Assembly: GCF_950295315.1 (NCBI RefSeq)
Contig: NC_080165.1
Coordinates: 7,132,417 to 7,196,416 of the forward strand
DNA from: Erinaceus europaeus
Taxonomy: Eukaryota > Chordata > Mammalia > Eulipotyphla > Erinaceidae
DNA length: 64,000 nt
Direction of reading: 5' to 3'
Of this stretch, positions 10,821 to 21,884 are shown piece after piece. The notes under the pieces were generated by a model, which had not been told where the DNA came from, did not search any database, and saw only the letters and a list, made by a program, of their open reading frames with translations. Each line of letters opens with the position of its first letter. Position 1 is the first letter of the stretch. Made by a program: the position numbers and the translations under genes.

Positions 10821-11008
10821 CTTTTAAAAATATATATATATATATTTATTACCGGACAGAGACAGAAACTGAGATGGGGAGATAGATAAGGAGAGACAGA
10901 GACACATCTGCAGCCCTGCTTCATGAATCATCTCCCTACACGTGGGGACTGGGGGGGCTTGAACCTGCGTCCTTGTGCACTGTAATCTGTGAGCTTAGCC
11001 AGGTGTTT
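10821..11008 (-). mobile_element. SINE-B
   Basis: The T-rich tail contains (ta)n, then 'gacagagacagaaactgaga' and a head ending 'tgagcttagccaggtg'. Flanks ttctggca.tta on both sides suggest a TSD of about 10 bp with length change. Confidence 0.82.
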
Positions 11009-11135
11009 CTGGCATTATTTCTCAATTGTGAATTGCTGCTTTTTTTTTTTTTTTGTATGAGTCTGTACAGTTAACACAGCCCTAATAAAGTATGTCCCCG
11101 GATTTCTGTATCACCTGTTCTTTCATCTGTTCATT

Positions 11136-11292
11136 CTGTAAGTATTTATGTTTTCTTTACTTATTTATTTTCCCTTTTGTTGCCCTTGTTGTTTTTCATT
11201 GTTGTTGTCATTATTATTGTTGTTGTTGTTATTGATATCATTGTTGCTAGATAGGACAGAGAGAAGTGGAGAGAGGAGGTGCCCGACTCCCT
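11136..11292 (-). mobile_element. SINE-A with internal deletion
   Basis: The tail and CT/GA body (to 'gagaagtggagagaggagg') join directly to the extreme head end 'tgcccgactccc'. About 110 nt of core and tRNA-like sequence are lost. Confidence 0.85.
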
Positions 11293-12532
11293 ATGCTTTA
11301 TTATATTTAAGGCACTGTCTGAAATGTATGTAGAAAGAGAATAAAATGATTTGGGTATAGGCACTATGCTCTATATAAGGTTATATAAGGCAAAAGACAA
11401 AGGACTAAATGAAATGATGTTTGCAGGTTACTTGCAGAAACTGAGCACATACCAGATGTGCTGTGCTGTCTCTCTTGCCTTACACACATGCACACTCACA
11501 CGCGCACACACACATGCATACTCACACACATGCACACTCACACACATGCACACACATGCACACTCACATACACACACACACATGCTCACATGCGCACACA
11601 CATGCACAATGCACACTCACACACATGCACACTCACACACACACGCACATATGCATACACACACACACACACACACGCACATGTACACTCACACACTCAA
11701 AACCCCAAGCACTAAAGGTGATCATGTAAGCAGTAAAATTGCAACAGCTGAAAAATACCTTCTTGATTTTTGCAAGTTAAAAGACTTTCAGGTGCTATGT
11801 TTGACATTCAATTTGAACTTCAGCAAATAAATTCACCTCTCTCCACCTCAATTTTCTTCACAGATGGAGATTTTGTTAGTTTAACTATTTTACTCTGGCC
11901 TTAGAAAAAAATTTGCGCTGGAAGAATAAAATGGCTTGTTTTAAAATGCTTAGGGTCTAGGCTGGGTCACAGGTAAACCAGGAAGACTGTTTACCGTCTC
12001 TGGCATTAAGACCTATACATAGCAGAGTGTGTGACCCCTTTGGCTCTCCACCTCTGGATCAAACTCTGATCAGAGAATTAGATGTCTAGTCAGTGTGATG
12101 GTGACGACTAGTTTAGTTTAAGGGAGAGATGAGGCACAAGGAAAAATTTACCCCAATGTTCTTCCCTGACTCAAGTTTCAGATAAAAAAAAAAAAAGCTA
12201 AAATCGGGAGGTGTTGCTGGGGGCAGAAACAATACAGGTTTATGCCGATGTAAGATTTTGTTAGTGTGTTGTATGAAAAAGAAAGCACTGAATCAAAAAA
12301 CCCCCCTCTTCTGATTGCTTTGGGCAAGCTTATATTAATTTATCTGGTTCCATTGCATCTTATCTCTTCTTCTTCAACTGCAACACTGTATGGTCCACTG
12401 CCAATACATATTATATTTCTCACAAGGCTATGTCTTCAGAGCGACTAAAGTACTTAGTGCAAAGAAGATATTTAATAAGTGTTAGATGTGTTGCTGGAAA
12501 AGTGATTCAGCAATTAAAGAAAATTCCTCTGG
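11293..12532. other. Unassigned sequence around a CA-rich array
   Basis: Outside the 11484-11700 array there is no recognised repeat or gene. Long frames of HTHT-type composition there come only from the array. Confidence 0.55.
11484..11700. repeat. (CA)n-derived compound minisatellite
   Basis: Alternating cacaca, catgca and cactca units over ~215 bp, purine-pyrimidine alternating on both strands. The higher-order units (~8-14 bp) are irregular. It opens overlapping frames on both strands that are not genes. Confidence 0.95.
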
Positions 12533-12745
12533 GGTTGGGTGGTGGTGCGCTTGGTTGGACACACATGTTACAATGTGCAAGGACCTAGGTTCAAGGCCCT
12601 GACCCCCACCTGCAGGGAGGAAGCTTTGCGAATGGTGAAGCAGGGCTGCAGATGTATCTGGTTCTCTCACACTTCATCACCCACTTCCCTCTTGATTTCT
12701 GGCTGTGTCGATTCACTAACTAACTAAATAAAGACTAAATTATAA
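12533..12745 (+). mobile_element. SINE-B
   Basis: 'ttgggtggtggtgcgcttgg', 'aggttcaaggccctgaccc', and a body to 'aactaaataaagactaaatt'. Confidence 0.88.
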
Positions 12746-12791
12746 AACAGAAATGATTACTTAAAAAACATTAAAGGAAGAGAGGAGAAAT

Positions 12792-12792
12792 A

Positions 12793-12828
<36 letters not shown>

Positions 12829-12840
12829 GAGAAAGAAAGG
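12792..12840. repeat. (GAAA)n microsatellite
   Basis: About a dozen GAAA units with small interruptions. It lies just after the A-rich end of the preceding SINE-B. Confidence 0.92.
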
Positions 12841-13096
12841 AAATTCCTCGCTTCCTTGCATGTATGAGGCTTTGGTTGAATCTTAGTGTTCTGGTCTCTC
12901 ATTAATAAAATAAGCAAATATATTGAAAGAATTTGTCCTGGGTATGAACAATCTTTTTTTTTAAATTATATTTATTTATTTCCTTTTGTTGCCCTTGTTT
13001 TATTGTTGTAGTTATTATTGTTTGTTGGTATGCTTCTAATTCTGCTTTTAAAATCCCTTCTGTTTCATTGGTTTAATCCCCCCTGCTTAACACTGT

Positions 13097-13368
13097 AATC
13101 TTTTTTTTAAAACATTTTTATTTATTTATTCCCTTTTGTTGCCCTTGTTTATTTTATTGTTGTCGTTGTTGGATAGGACAGAGAGAAATGGAGAGAGGAA
13201 GGGAAGACAGAGAGGGGGAGAGAAAGATAGACAACTTCAGACCTGCTTCACCACCTGTGAAGCAACTCCCCTGCAGGTGGGGAGCCAGGGGCTTGAACCT
13301 GGATCCTTACACAGGTCCTTGCGCTTTGCGCCATCTGCGCTTAACCCACTGCACTACTGCCCGAGTCC
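13097..13368 (-). mobile_element. Inner SINE-A of the nest
   Basis: A full minus-strand short-tail SINE-A, from T-rich tail to 'actactgcccgagtccc'. cttaacactgt is identical at 13086-13096 and 13369-13379, and the sequence before and after matches LTR 20764 continuously. Confidence 0.95.
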
Positions 13369-13560
13369 CTTAACACTGTGTTCTATTTACATAACTACTG
13401 TTAACTAAGCACCACCCTGCCTGCAGGGCATTGGTTTAATCCCCACTGGTTCATGATGTCTTTTTGCTCCGCCCCCTCTCGTAGTCACCCTGATTTCCAC
13501 CAGTCTCTTGTGGCTCCACCCTCTCTACGTCACATCCTGTTTCCACCCTACTTGACGAGT

Positions 13561-13579
13561 ATATATATATATATATATA
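13561..13579. repeat. (TA)n in the LTR promoter region
   Basis: Expansion of the TATA region; the sister LTR at 20764 has only 'gagtatatgtaagga' here. Confidence 0.85.
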
Positions 13580-13944
13580 CGGACAGGATTGTAACTATAG
13601 ATAGTTTAGAGATAGCTTAGGTTGTGCTGTGTTCCACATGAATAAAGAGATACTGCTTCCCAGCTCAGCCATGAGTCCCTGGTCGCCTGTCTCCCGCCCG
13701 TGAAGCTAGCCCGGCAATTGTTGTTGTTGATGTCGTCATTGTTAGATAGGACAGAGAGAAATGAAGAGAGGAGGGGAAGACAGGAGGAGAGAGATGAGAG
13801 ACACATGCAGACCTGCTTCACCGCCTATGAAGCGACTCCCCTGCTGGTGGGAAGCCTGGGTTCGGGAATCTTTGTGAGGTCCTTGCACTTTGCGCCACAT
13901 GTGCTTAACCTGCTGCGATACTGCCTGACTCCCAGGTATGAACA

Positions 13945-14756
13945 TTCTTAATGTTACTGCCTCCATACATGGACATTTGAAAGCTGAGTTTCATATTTGA
14001 TGATCTTTCTTGTCTGCCAAAAAATGATTATTTTTTCTGCAACTAACTTTACAAAATAAGAGAAAGGAAATATTTCCTTACAGCAACCTTCTGAGGCATT
14101 ACTCAATTGTTCTCTCTCTCTCAAAGAAATGACTAATCGCTTCTCTCCTGCCTCCCAAGAAGTGGTCTTTAGGCCACACACTTTGTGACCTTATGAAAAC
14201 CCAAATATAGACTGCTCAGACAGGTACGTCACATAGCATTTACTTTTGTTGTGACAACAATTTATTCCATATAAATAATACCAGGGGGGAAGAAATAATT
14301 CAGTCCTCATTACAGATAGGGACTCTCTACAGTGACATGGTGATTCGTGTGTGATCTCATCAGAAACTGTCATTCACCAAAATGCACTGTAGGCGAGGAA
14401 ACAAATTTAAAACATCTTACAATTAGCTACTCGCCAGCTATTAGAGAAAAATACATTTACATAGTAATGAAAGTCACTCTAAAATAAGTTCTCTATAAAT
14501 CCACTTGAATATTTCATATGGCTTTCCGTATAAGGAAGGGAAGCCCCACCCCAAGCACACCGGTCTGTCAATTTACTTGGTAGTGGGCAACGCTCCCAGT
14601 TAATAATTGCTTGCCCTGTTATAACATTTAATGAACTAGATTGAAATTTGATGTTCTCAAATAGTGTCCTACTTACTTAGACCATGGATGAGTGTGAAGA
14701 CAGAGACTCTATTTCCTTGCAAAAGAACAAGTATCCCTGGTTAACTACTGGATTTT

Positions 14757-14800
<44 letters not shown>

Positions 14801-14854
14801 AAGGGTTGTTCTTCCTATATTTGTGATTACATCATCCTAGGGCAACTTTTTCCT
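13945..14854. other. No gene; contains a (TG)n tract
   Basis: Unassigned sequence. 14760-14796 is an almost pure (TG)n run of about 18 units followed by tgtatgtg. Confidence 0.6.
14760..14796. repeat. (TG)n microsatellite
   Basis: Pure dinucleotide run, a likely polymorphic marker. Confidence 0.95.
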
Positions 14855-14993
14855 TCAGAAAGGAAAACAGAGGGAGAGAGATTATAACACAAGAGCTGCT
14901 CCCAAGTACCACAGAACTTACTGACCTGAGCCTTGTTAATGGCAAGGCATGGCCCTACTTGTTGAGCTCTCTCTCCAGCTCTGGAAGGATTTT
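14855..14993 (-). mobile_element. SINE-E-like tRNA-derived SINE
   Basis: On the minus strand: 'ctggagagagagctcaacaa', then 'gccatgccttgccattaaca', then a CT-rich end. Diverged; related to the copy at 51198. Confidence 0.6.
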
Positions 14994-15532
14994 TTTAAAT
15001 CAAAGGTCTATGTCATCTTGACTAGTCTGGGGAACTAGCAGCAACGAGTGGCTCCCGCATCTCAGCTCAGAATCAGCAGGTCAGCTCACTAGGCAGGCTT
15101 GTTCTCCTCAGTGGATCATGACCTTGGCAGAAGTGGACAGTCTGGCACTTTGAACTTAACTAGTAGCATAGTAAGTGAGCTTTCTTTCAGACTGGACATC
15201 ACTGCATGACCACATCTTGATTTTCACTTAGTGGAACACTTTATGCCTAGCATGCATCATTCATTTTCTTGCATGAGTAAGTTTCATCAGTTTCATGCAG
15301 GTAGCCAAGCATTCCGATGCTTTGAATTTTAAATATCTTATAAGGTGCAGAAATGCTTTACCTGTTTGTTACACATTTTTATTAGTAAAATTAATAAAAA
15401 TATTAAAGTGCATTGGCAACCATTCTACTCATTCAATACACTTGTATTAAAATTTTATTTTGAATTACTTCTTTAAAGACAAAGACTCCAACACAGAAGG
15501 ACTCATAATATAATGCAAAGGATATAAAAAAC

Positions 15533-15564
<32 letters not shown>

Positions 15565-16083
15565 GTATATATAACTACTATAGTTAAGGGGCAATGGATC
15601 ATACTCTACTGGATATTTTGCATATATTTTCTCACTGCTAAAGGACCCTAACATAATCAAAGAACCACTGAAGATCCTAATAGCTATTTTTAAAATAGCT
15701 TCAATTTTAAGAAAGACATTTTCATGCACTCATATGGAATATTCATAAGTGATTTAGTAATGGGTGACCCATCTAAGAATACACTTATCCACTGCCCAGA
15801 GGGAGCAGTTGGAGAGGAAGAATACTGAGAGGTAGAGACAGAGGAATTGAGAAAGGAGGTAACGTAACCTCTAGATAAATCTCATGGATTCATTTACTTA
15901 CCCAATGTGTACAACCCCTGTATGCTAGCACTTATTTAAAAGGAGAGAACAGACCATGAAAACGATGGTAAGAAAGCAAAAATTAGGTTTATTTGTCTAA
16001 GGAGGCACAACTTGCCTTTGAATTGAGATGCTGTAACATTACTGGGTACCAACTCACTGTGTGACACTAAATCAAGAAGTATT
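14994..16083. other. No gene; AT-rich with (AT)n
   Basis: No repeat family is recognised. A TA-rich tract occupies 15531-15573. Confidence 0.5.
15531..15573. repeat. (TA)n compound tract
   Basis: Three tata blocks separated by tgta; self-complementary and potentially cruciform-forming. Confidence 0.9.
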
Positions 16084-16097
16084 GAGAGTATCGACTC

Positions 16098-16249
16098 TGG
16101 CCCAGGCAGTGATGCTATACCTGGTTTCAGTGCACAGAAACTTGAATTCGAATTCCAGTCTCCAACTGCAGAGAGGAAGATTTAAAAATGGCGAGGTGGT
16201 GCTGCAGGTGTCTCTCTGTCTCCAATAAATAAAGACGTTTATAAAAAAA
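16098..16249 (+). mobile_element. Short SINE-B with 14-bp TSD
   Basis: 'ggcccaggcagtgatgctat' to 'ccaataaataaagacg'. gagagtatcRactc flanks it at 16084-16097 and 16250-16263 with one mismatch. Confidence 0.88.
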
Positions 16250-16364
16250 GAGAGTATCAACTCAGTCCTATAATACTTGAATACTTTGTTAAACTCTGAG
16301 CCTCTTGCTAAGCTTGAAATGATTTCCCTACACCGACAAATAATTTATCTTCTTAAATATATTA

Positions 16365-16572
16365 TGAGAGAGAGAGAGTAAGTAGAGGACTGCTATTCCC
16401 TGCTTGTGGTAGTCCTAGAGAGAAAGACTAGAGGACTGCTATTCCCTGCTTATGGTGGTCCTAGAGAGAAAGACTAGAGGACTGCTATTCCCTGCTTATG
16501 GTGGTCCTAAGGATTGAGTCTGGGACCTTGGAGCCTCAAGCATGAAAGTCTTTGTATAACATAATCTTGCCC
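16365..16572 (-). mobile_element. SINE-C with internal tandem amplification
   Basis: The right end 'ggattgagtctgggaccttg', 'gagcctcaagcatgaaagtc' and 'tataacataatc' is the minus-strand SINE-C head. Its left part is expanded by 46-bp repeats (next entry). Confidence 0.8.
16383..16510. repeat. 46-bp tandem repeat, about 2.8 copies
   Basis: Units start at 16383, 16429 and 16475 with 'tagaggactgctattccctg' and end 'agagagaaagac'. Units 2 and 3 are identical where they overlap. Unit 1 differs at about two positions. Confidence 0.95.
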
Positions 16573-17521
16573 CCCACCCCCAAGTCCCAAATGATTTCTG
16601 TTAATGGCAGCTAGAATATAAATCCCAGATTTTCTAGATTCTTCTACATTTAAGTTCTCTACAAGCTTAGCAACAGATTGAAGATACAAAAGAATTTTCT
16701 AAAGTCAAAGTTAAGGGAAAACATCACAGATGTATTATGGGGGGATCAGAACACCATTTATCAACACCTTTATCAGAGAACACTTGGTTTTTTCAGCTAA
16801 TTTGCCTCCAGCTTCCTGGGAATATATTTGATATTATAAAATTTATTGATGCTGTAATGGAGAATAAATGACAAGGACAACAAAGTACAGTAGGCTTCAC
16901 TTCACACTAGCACATGAAAATTTGTAAAAGTGAAAGTTTTTAAACTAAGATACAGTAGTAAAAAAGCGTATTTTATGTTCTAGCAGGAGTAAGTAGCAAG
17001 TGTGTCTTTTATGTGCAAGTCTGTAAATTAAAGACCCATCCCCTCTTCTCTCCCTTTCCTTGTTGTACGAATCTTGTACTGATTCTAAAATATCTTTCTA
17101 ATTACTAGTTCTTTCGCTGGCTGGTCAAAGTATTGCTGAGCTCATTTGTATAGCAATATCCCCCAAATCAGAAACTTGCTTCCCTTTGCAATTCTGTGAA
17201 AATCCAGACTTGTGAGTCTTTCAGTTATTGGCATCGTTATGCTGTTTTCTCTGTAGTCTTATCAATAAGAGAGCTCTTAATTCTATCTATGTTTTAAAAA
17301 TCTGGAGATACTCCAAATCTTTTGATATTTCCAGAAAACAATTACATAGGTTAACTACCTACCCTCTAGACTATTTCTAAGATTCCCACATAATATATGA
17401 GTTTTGCTTTTGTTGTATATTTTCTCATGTCTTCACTCAAAATGTAATTTCCTAACACAATGAAAATCCTGATCTTCATGATTGTAATAACATGGAATTA
17501 TAGTTTATGGAACTTTGAAAA
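16573..17521. other. No gene or recognised repeat
   Basis: AT-rich. Short frames only. Confidence 0.5.
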
Positions 17522-17668
17522 AAAGGAGAGCAGAGGGTAGATGGCATAATGGTTATGCAAACAGACTTTCACGCCTGAGGCTCCAAAGTCCCACGTTCAG
17601 TCCTGCGCACCACCACAAGCCAGAGCTGAACAGTAAAAAAAAAAAAAAAAGAAAGAAAAGAGAAAAGA
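17522..17668 (+). mobile_element. SINE-C
   Basis: 'gagggtagatggcataatgg', 'ttatgcaaacagactttcac', 'caccaccacaagccagagct', then an A-rich tail. Confidence 0.9.
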
Positions 17669-18480
17669 AGAAGGAAATGAAATGTGATTTCCTCCTTCCT
17701 AGGCCACAAAGTCCATGTATCAAAAGAATCCTTTGACTTGTTAGACTTATCAGACTTATTATTATTTTTTTAATATTCTTGGCTTTAAATACTTTGGCTC
17801 ATGGAAAAAATTCATAGGACAATGCTCATGTCCTTGACTGAAATGATTTTAAAAATTCTTCCCTATTTTCACTCTTGGAAATACCCTACAGAATTTGTTA
17901 ACTGTTTGTTAGAGATTGCTTAGAATTCAATTCAAGTTGGGATCGACAAGGTTGTTACTGCTCTCTGAAATCCTTAGATAAAACAATACAAATGACCTTT
18001 TAGAATCTCAGATGGAAAACCTGAAGGAACAAACAAAACCTCTTGTCAACATCCAAATAATGAGAATGGTGCTCTCTGGGATGAAACAGCCAACTTCAAC
18101 ATACGTGGGAGGAATAGTCACCACTTTGAGGCTCCAGCTCAGATGCAGTGAGTATATCTGAACACAGACCATTCAGAAAAGCACTTCAGTTCCAAAGATG
18201 ATGTGATGGATGAGGTTGCAAAACGAGTGACACCTGTGAGACCTTCAGGGTGCGTGGAAGTGACTGACAGATACCTGGGAGATCTTTATTAACCACTCTC
18301 ATATAGCAAGATCACCAGAAGCCGCCATTGTTGAGGTAGGCACTAGATCTCCAAGAACAGCTCTATGAGAATAAGTTCAGAAGCCTTGGTGGAGTGACCA
18401 ACTCCTCATGAATCCAGTAGAAGTTGTCACAGCAAAACCCATCAAGATTATTATAATTGCTATGGAAATTTAAGACATTT
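17669..18480. other. Unassigned; possible old retrocopy not resolved
   Basis: 18000-18450 is less AT-rich than its surroundings and flows into the L1-like tail below. Short frames give no recognisable protein. It could be an older L1 5' part or a decayed retrocopy; I cannot decide. Confidence 0.35.
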
Positions 18481-18484
18481 TATA

Positions 18485-18725
18485 TGTATCAGAAATTGGT
18501 TGAGACACTCAGCAGATTCTGGGATCTTTGAAGCAAAGGGACTTTGAGGAAGTTGAAGAAGGGATGAGACAGAGAGGCTCTACTTTCCTGGTGTATGATG
18601 GTGAGAAAGGACCGAGATTTGGGGAGAGTGTCTGGAAGACACCTATCATGGGCGGATGAGAGGTGGTATCCATGTGTCAACAGCTGTACTGTAAACCATT
18701 AGCCAATAAAATGGAGAAAAAAAAT
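18485..18725 (+). mobile_element. L1-like 3' end (older subfamily)
   Basis: Shares with 24550-24800 and 42890-43105 the order 'caaag..aaagga', 'tgatggtgagaaaggac', '..catgtgtcaacagctgta' and 'gtaaaccattagccaataaa'. Confidence 0.6.
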
Positions 18726-18789
18726 CCCTCCCCCTATTTTAATGACATAAAGAATACCCACTAAGCAAGAAGAGTAGAAATACCTTATC

Positions 18790-18810
18790 AAACAAACAAA
18801 CAAACAAAAA
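18790..18810. repeat. (CAAA)n microsatellite
   Basis: Five units followed by an A run. Confidence 0.9.
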
Positions 18811-19037
18811 ACCTAATCCAAGGTCACTATCAAAGAAGGAAGTAATGGAAACATTAGGTCTAATTCCTGGGAATTAAAAGAAAAATATGCATAGTGAGTG
18901 TCATGATGTTTATTCTGACTATAAATTAAAGATCATAACAAAGAAAGCCTAAAAGCCTATTAAATGTACATTTCAAAATGTTTAACTCCAAGTCTACTTT
19001 AGCTCAAGGCAATTTGAATATGGGGCTTTGATTTTCA

Positions 19038-19236
19038 GGACTTTTTTTTTTTTGTGGTCACTAGGACTTCACCATTCTGGGATAATCTCTTCAGAGTGAA
19101 AGAGAGATGGAGGAAGAGGAGGAAAGATAGCACAAAATCTTCCTTGAATGTGTTGCAGACCAGGCTCAGACCTGAAGCAAGTGCATGGAGAAGTGGGGCC
19201 ATTATCCAGGTGAGCTATTTTACCAGCTCAAGACTA
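19038..19236 (-). mobile_element. SINE-E-like copy with GA-rich body
   Basis: Minus-strand layout of T run, 'cactaggacttcaccattct', 'agagagatggagg', B-box-side 'ccaggctcagacctgaag', and 'ccaggtgagctattttacca'. Diverged. Confidence 0.55.
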
Positions 19237-20763
19237 ACTTCTGAGATGATCCAATTGATAGGAACAGAGGAAGTAAGACACTATCTTCTTGAAAAATAGA
19301 GGGTAGATGACATAGCTTCTATCTAAATTCCAGACACATACATTTATGATTTTGATAATCAAGTACAGTCTCAGCTTGATGACATAATAATAATATATGT
19401 TGTATACTGAATAAAATTTTTGTATGTCAATTATATATCTTAGTTTTGAAAATTCAGAGCTCACATTTTCTACAGAAATATTTGTCAACAAATTATATAA
19501 AACCTCAAATGCTCAAACCTTATTTTATATAGTTTAGTTCTAGTTATATATGTGTCTATATTGATATAAATCTTGGAAGTCAGTTAAATGAATTTTCAAA
19601 AAGCAGGTAGAAAAGGGGGAAGGAGAAAAAGGAATCAGTTGAATAGAAAAGAGCTTCAAAACAACCTGCTTTAACTACTGATGCTAGTAAACATATTTGA
19701 AATATCTGGGAATACTGCCAGATAAAAAAAAAAAACCTGAATATATTTTCTCAAGTTTCTTTTCTTTTTTTAAAGATTAGATTGAGGTCTGTAACAAAAC
19801 AACCTGGTAGAATGGAAAACATCAGTCAACCATATGAATGTCCTATCGCCACACTGCAAAGCAAACATACAGTCACGACCAAATGATCAATTTCCACGCT
19901 TTCTCCCACCCCCCAACATTTGACTCAGATTTTGGAATCCTGAAGATACACAGGGATTAGTAAATTCTATAGGACTGAAACCATCAAGTGAAGGAAGAGA
20001 CCATGCCTAGGAAAAGGGACAGTTGCACAGCCGTACACAGGACCTGCAGGAGAAAGGCCCCTGGCAGTACCAGTAGCCACAGCTGACCATTGCTTTGGTC
20101 AGCACACAACAAAAAGTGTTTTTCAAATTGCAGGCAAACACATACATGTATCACACTGTTTTAACTAATGACATTCTTAGCCGCATAAACCCTATACACA
20201 AGATTAAAAGATAGATGATGGTTTTATTGGAAGCTTTCAAATAGATTCCAGATGTCTGCAAAGCACACTCAGTCCCAGATAAAGCCCATCACAGTGTGAT
20301 GCCTGGTAGACACAGAATCTAGACACATATAATCTAGGCCCAGGGACCCGACCCAACTTTTGTAGCCCAAGAAATTCACAGCAGCTCTAATGCATTGGAA
20401 AGTGAATTTACCATTCAGAGCGCTAATCTATTGATATATATGTATAAATAGACCAAGAGGGATGTGAATGAATGAGCTACACACAGAGGAGAGGGCAGTG
20501 GCTGATCATATTGAGTGAGTGGTGGGGGAACCATCTACAGAACAATTGCCATAAGTCTACTTTAAGCCAGCATGATGTACTATGATCTATGCTTGTTTCT
20601 AGGATATTTATATATCAACACAGAGCATCTCTGATGTGTCGTTTATAACTCTAGAGTTCCTTGTGGGATCAGAAAAGATCAGTACTTGCCATCCCAATTT
20701 ACTACTTTCTTCTGCCCCTTTGGACCTAGAGGAAACTAAAAATGTCTGCTATATATGCAACTA
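19237..20763. other. No gene or recognised repeat
   Basis: About 1.5 kb of AT-rich unassigned sequence with two A runs (near 19725) and short frames only. Confidence 0.5.
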
Positions 20764-21157
20764 TGTTGGTATGCTTCTAATTCTGCTTCTAAAACCCCTT
20801 CTGTTTCATTGGTTTAATCTGCCCTGCTTAACATTGTATTCTATTTACACAACCACTGTTAACTAAGCACCACCCTGCCTGCAGGGCATTGGTTTAATCC
20901 CCACTGGTTCATGATGTCTTTTTGCTCCACCCCCTCTCCTAGAACACCCTGATTTCCACCATTCTTTTTTTCACTCCACCCTCTCTATGTCACATCCTGT
21001 TTCCACCTCACTTGGCGAGTATATGTAAGGACAGGATTGGGATTAGAGATAGCTTAGTTTAGATTGCACTGCGTTCCACATGAATAAAGAGATACAGCGT
21101 ACAGCTCAGCCGTGAGTCTCTGGCCATCTGTCTCCCACCTGCGAAGCTAGCCCGGCA
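20764..21157 (+). mobile_element. Solo class II LTR, near-perfect 6-bp TSD
   Basis: It runs TGTTGGTATGC... to ...GCGAAGCTAGCCCGGCA (394 bp), with AATAAA at 21083-21088. Flanks are caacta (20758-20763) and ccacta (21158-21163), 5 of 6 identical. It is the closest relative of the nested LTR at 13023. No internal region. Confidence 0.93.
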
Positions 21158-21174
21158 CCACTACCTTTCTACTA

Positions 21175-21298
21175 TGAAATTATTCTAATTTATTTACTTT
21201 ATCTCTGACTTATGGTAGTGCTAGGAATTGAACCTGGGACCTCAAAGCCTCAGGTATGAAATTCTTCTTTGTAAGCATTATGCTGTCTTCTCAGGCCT
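21175..21298 (-). mobile_element. SINE-C
   Basis: Minus-strand copy: 'ggaattgaacctgggacctc', 'aaagcctcaggtatgaaatt', 'gcattatgctgtcttc'. Confidence 0.88.
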
Positions 21299-21548
21299 AT
21301 TCCATTAGTTTTCATGTTCCCATTTCAATTTCTCTACTGGATACCTATCCTCCCTTTCCCTTCATTTTGAATAGTGTCAGTGAAAACAAAGATCATTCCA
21401 ACTCAGCAGGTTTCATCATGGAATTTAGAATTTATTCTGATTGCGGTAGTTATCCTGATTAGTGGAAGTATTTCCATCTTAAGTTATTGGATTTAGAGTC
21501 TCTTCAATTTAATATGCAAATATGCAGAAAATTTTTTGTGTATTTTTT

Positions 21549-21802
21549 TTATTGCCACCAGGGTTATGACTGATGCTCTGTGCCAGCACTATGAATCCAT
21601 GGATCCTGGTGGCCATTTTTAATTTGTTTTTGTTTTCCTTTTTCTTTCTGTTTTATTGAAAAGGACAGAGAGAAATAGGGAGAGGAGAAGGGAGATAGGG
21701 AGTGAGAAAGAAAGACACCTGAAGACCAACTTCACCATTTATGAAGTTGGGGGCTCCAACCTGGGTCCTTGCTTACGGTAAACTGCACCACCATCCAGTC
21801 CA
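21549..21802 (-). mobile_element. SINE-B-like copy with long 3' module, 15-bp TSD
   Basis: The module ('ttgccaccagggttatgact' to 'gatcctggtggccatt') precedes a GA-rich body and a SINE-B-like head. ttttgtgtatttttt is identical at 21534-21548 and 21803-21817. The arms 'gccaccagg' and 'cctggtggc' of the module are again exact inverted repeats. Confidence 0.9.
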
Positions 21803-21884
21803 TTTTGTGTATTTTTTAAAAATAATTAGTGTTTATTAATATCCAGTTAGATGTGATTCTTTTCACCATGGCTACATCTTTGTT

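Larger units (their letters stand above)
13023..13716 (+). mobile_element. Solo class II LTR inside SINE-A, itself hit by a SINE
   Basis: It runs TGTTGGTATGC... to ...GTGAAGCTAGCCCGGCA. The exact 6-bp TSD attgtt is at 13017-13022 and 13717-13722. AATAAA lies at 13641-13646 and a (TA)n-expanded TATA region at 13561-13579. Without the inner SINE the LTR is ~410 bp, close to the relative at 20764 (394 bp). No internal retroviral sequence is left. Confidence 0.95.
12951..13934 (-). mobile_element. Outer SINE-A of a three-layer nest
   Basis: The tail half is 12951-13022 and the remainder 13723-13934, ending 'ctgcctgactccca'. Flanking ggtatgaaca at 12941-12950 and 13935-13944 is identical, so this SINE landed first. 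An LTR then split it at attgtt. Confidence 0.95.

Noticed and set aside
11428..11830. Overlapping frames of 60-160 codons rich in His/Thr or Cys/Val
   Set aside because: They are translations of the CA-rich array on both strands; no domain, no conserved start, pure composition.
16383..16510. CRISPR-like regular repeats
   Set aside because: The units are contiguous without spacers, within a mammalian SINE; it is a tandem repeat.
17990..18450. Processed pseudogene candidate
   Set aside because: No protein family could be recognised in any frame, and the segment runs directly into an L1-like tail; left as unassigned.
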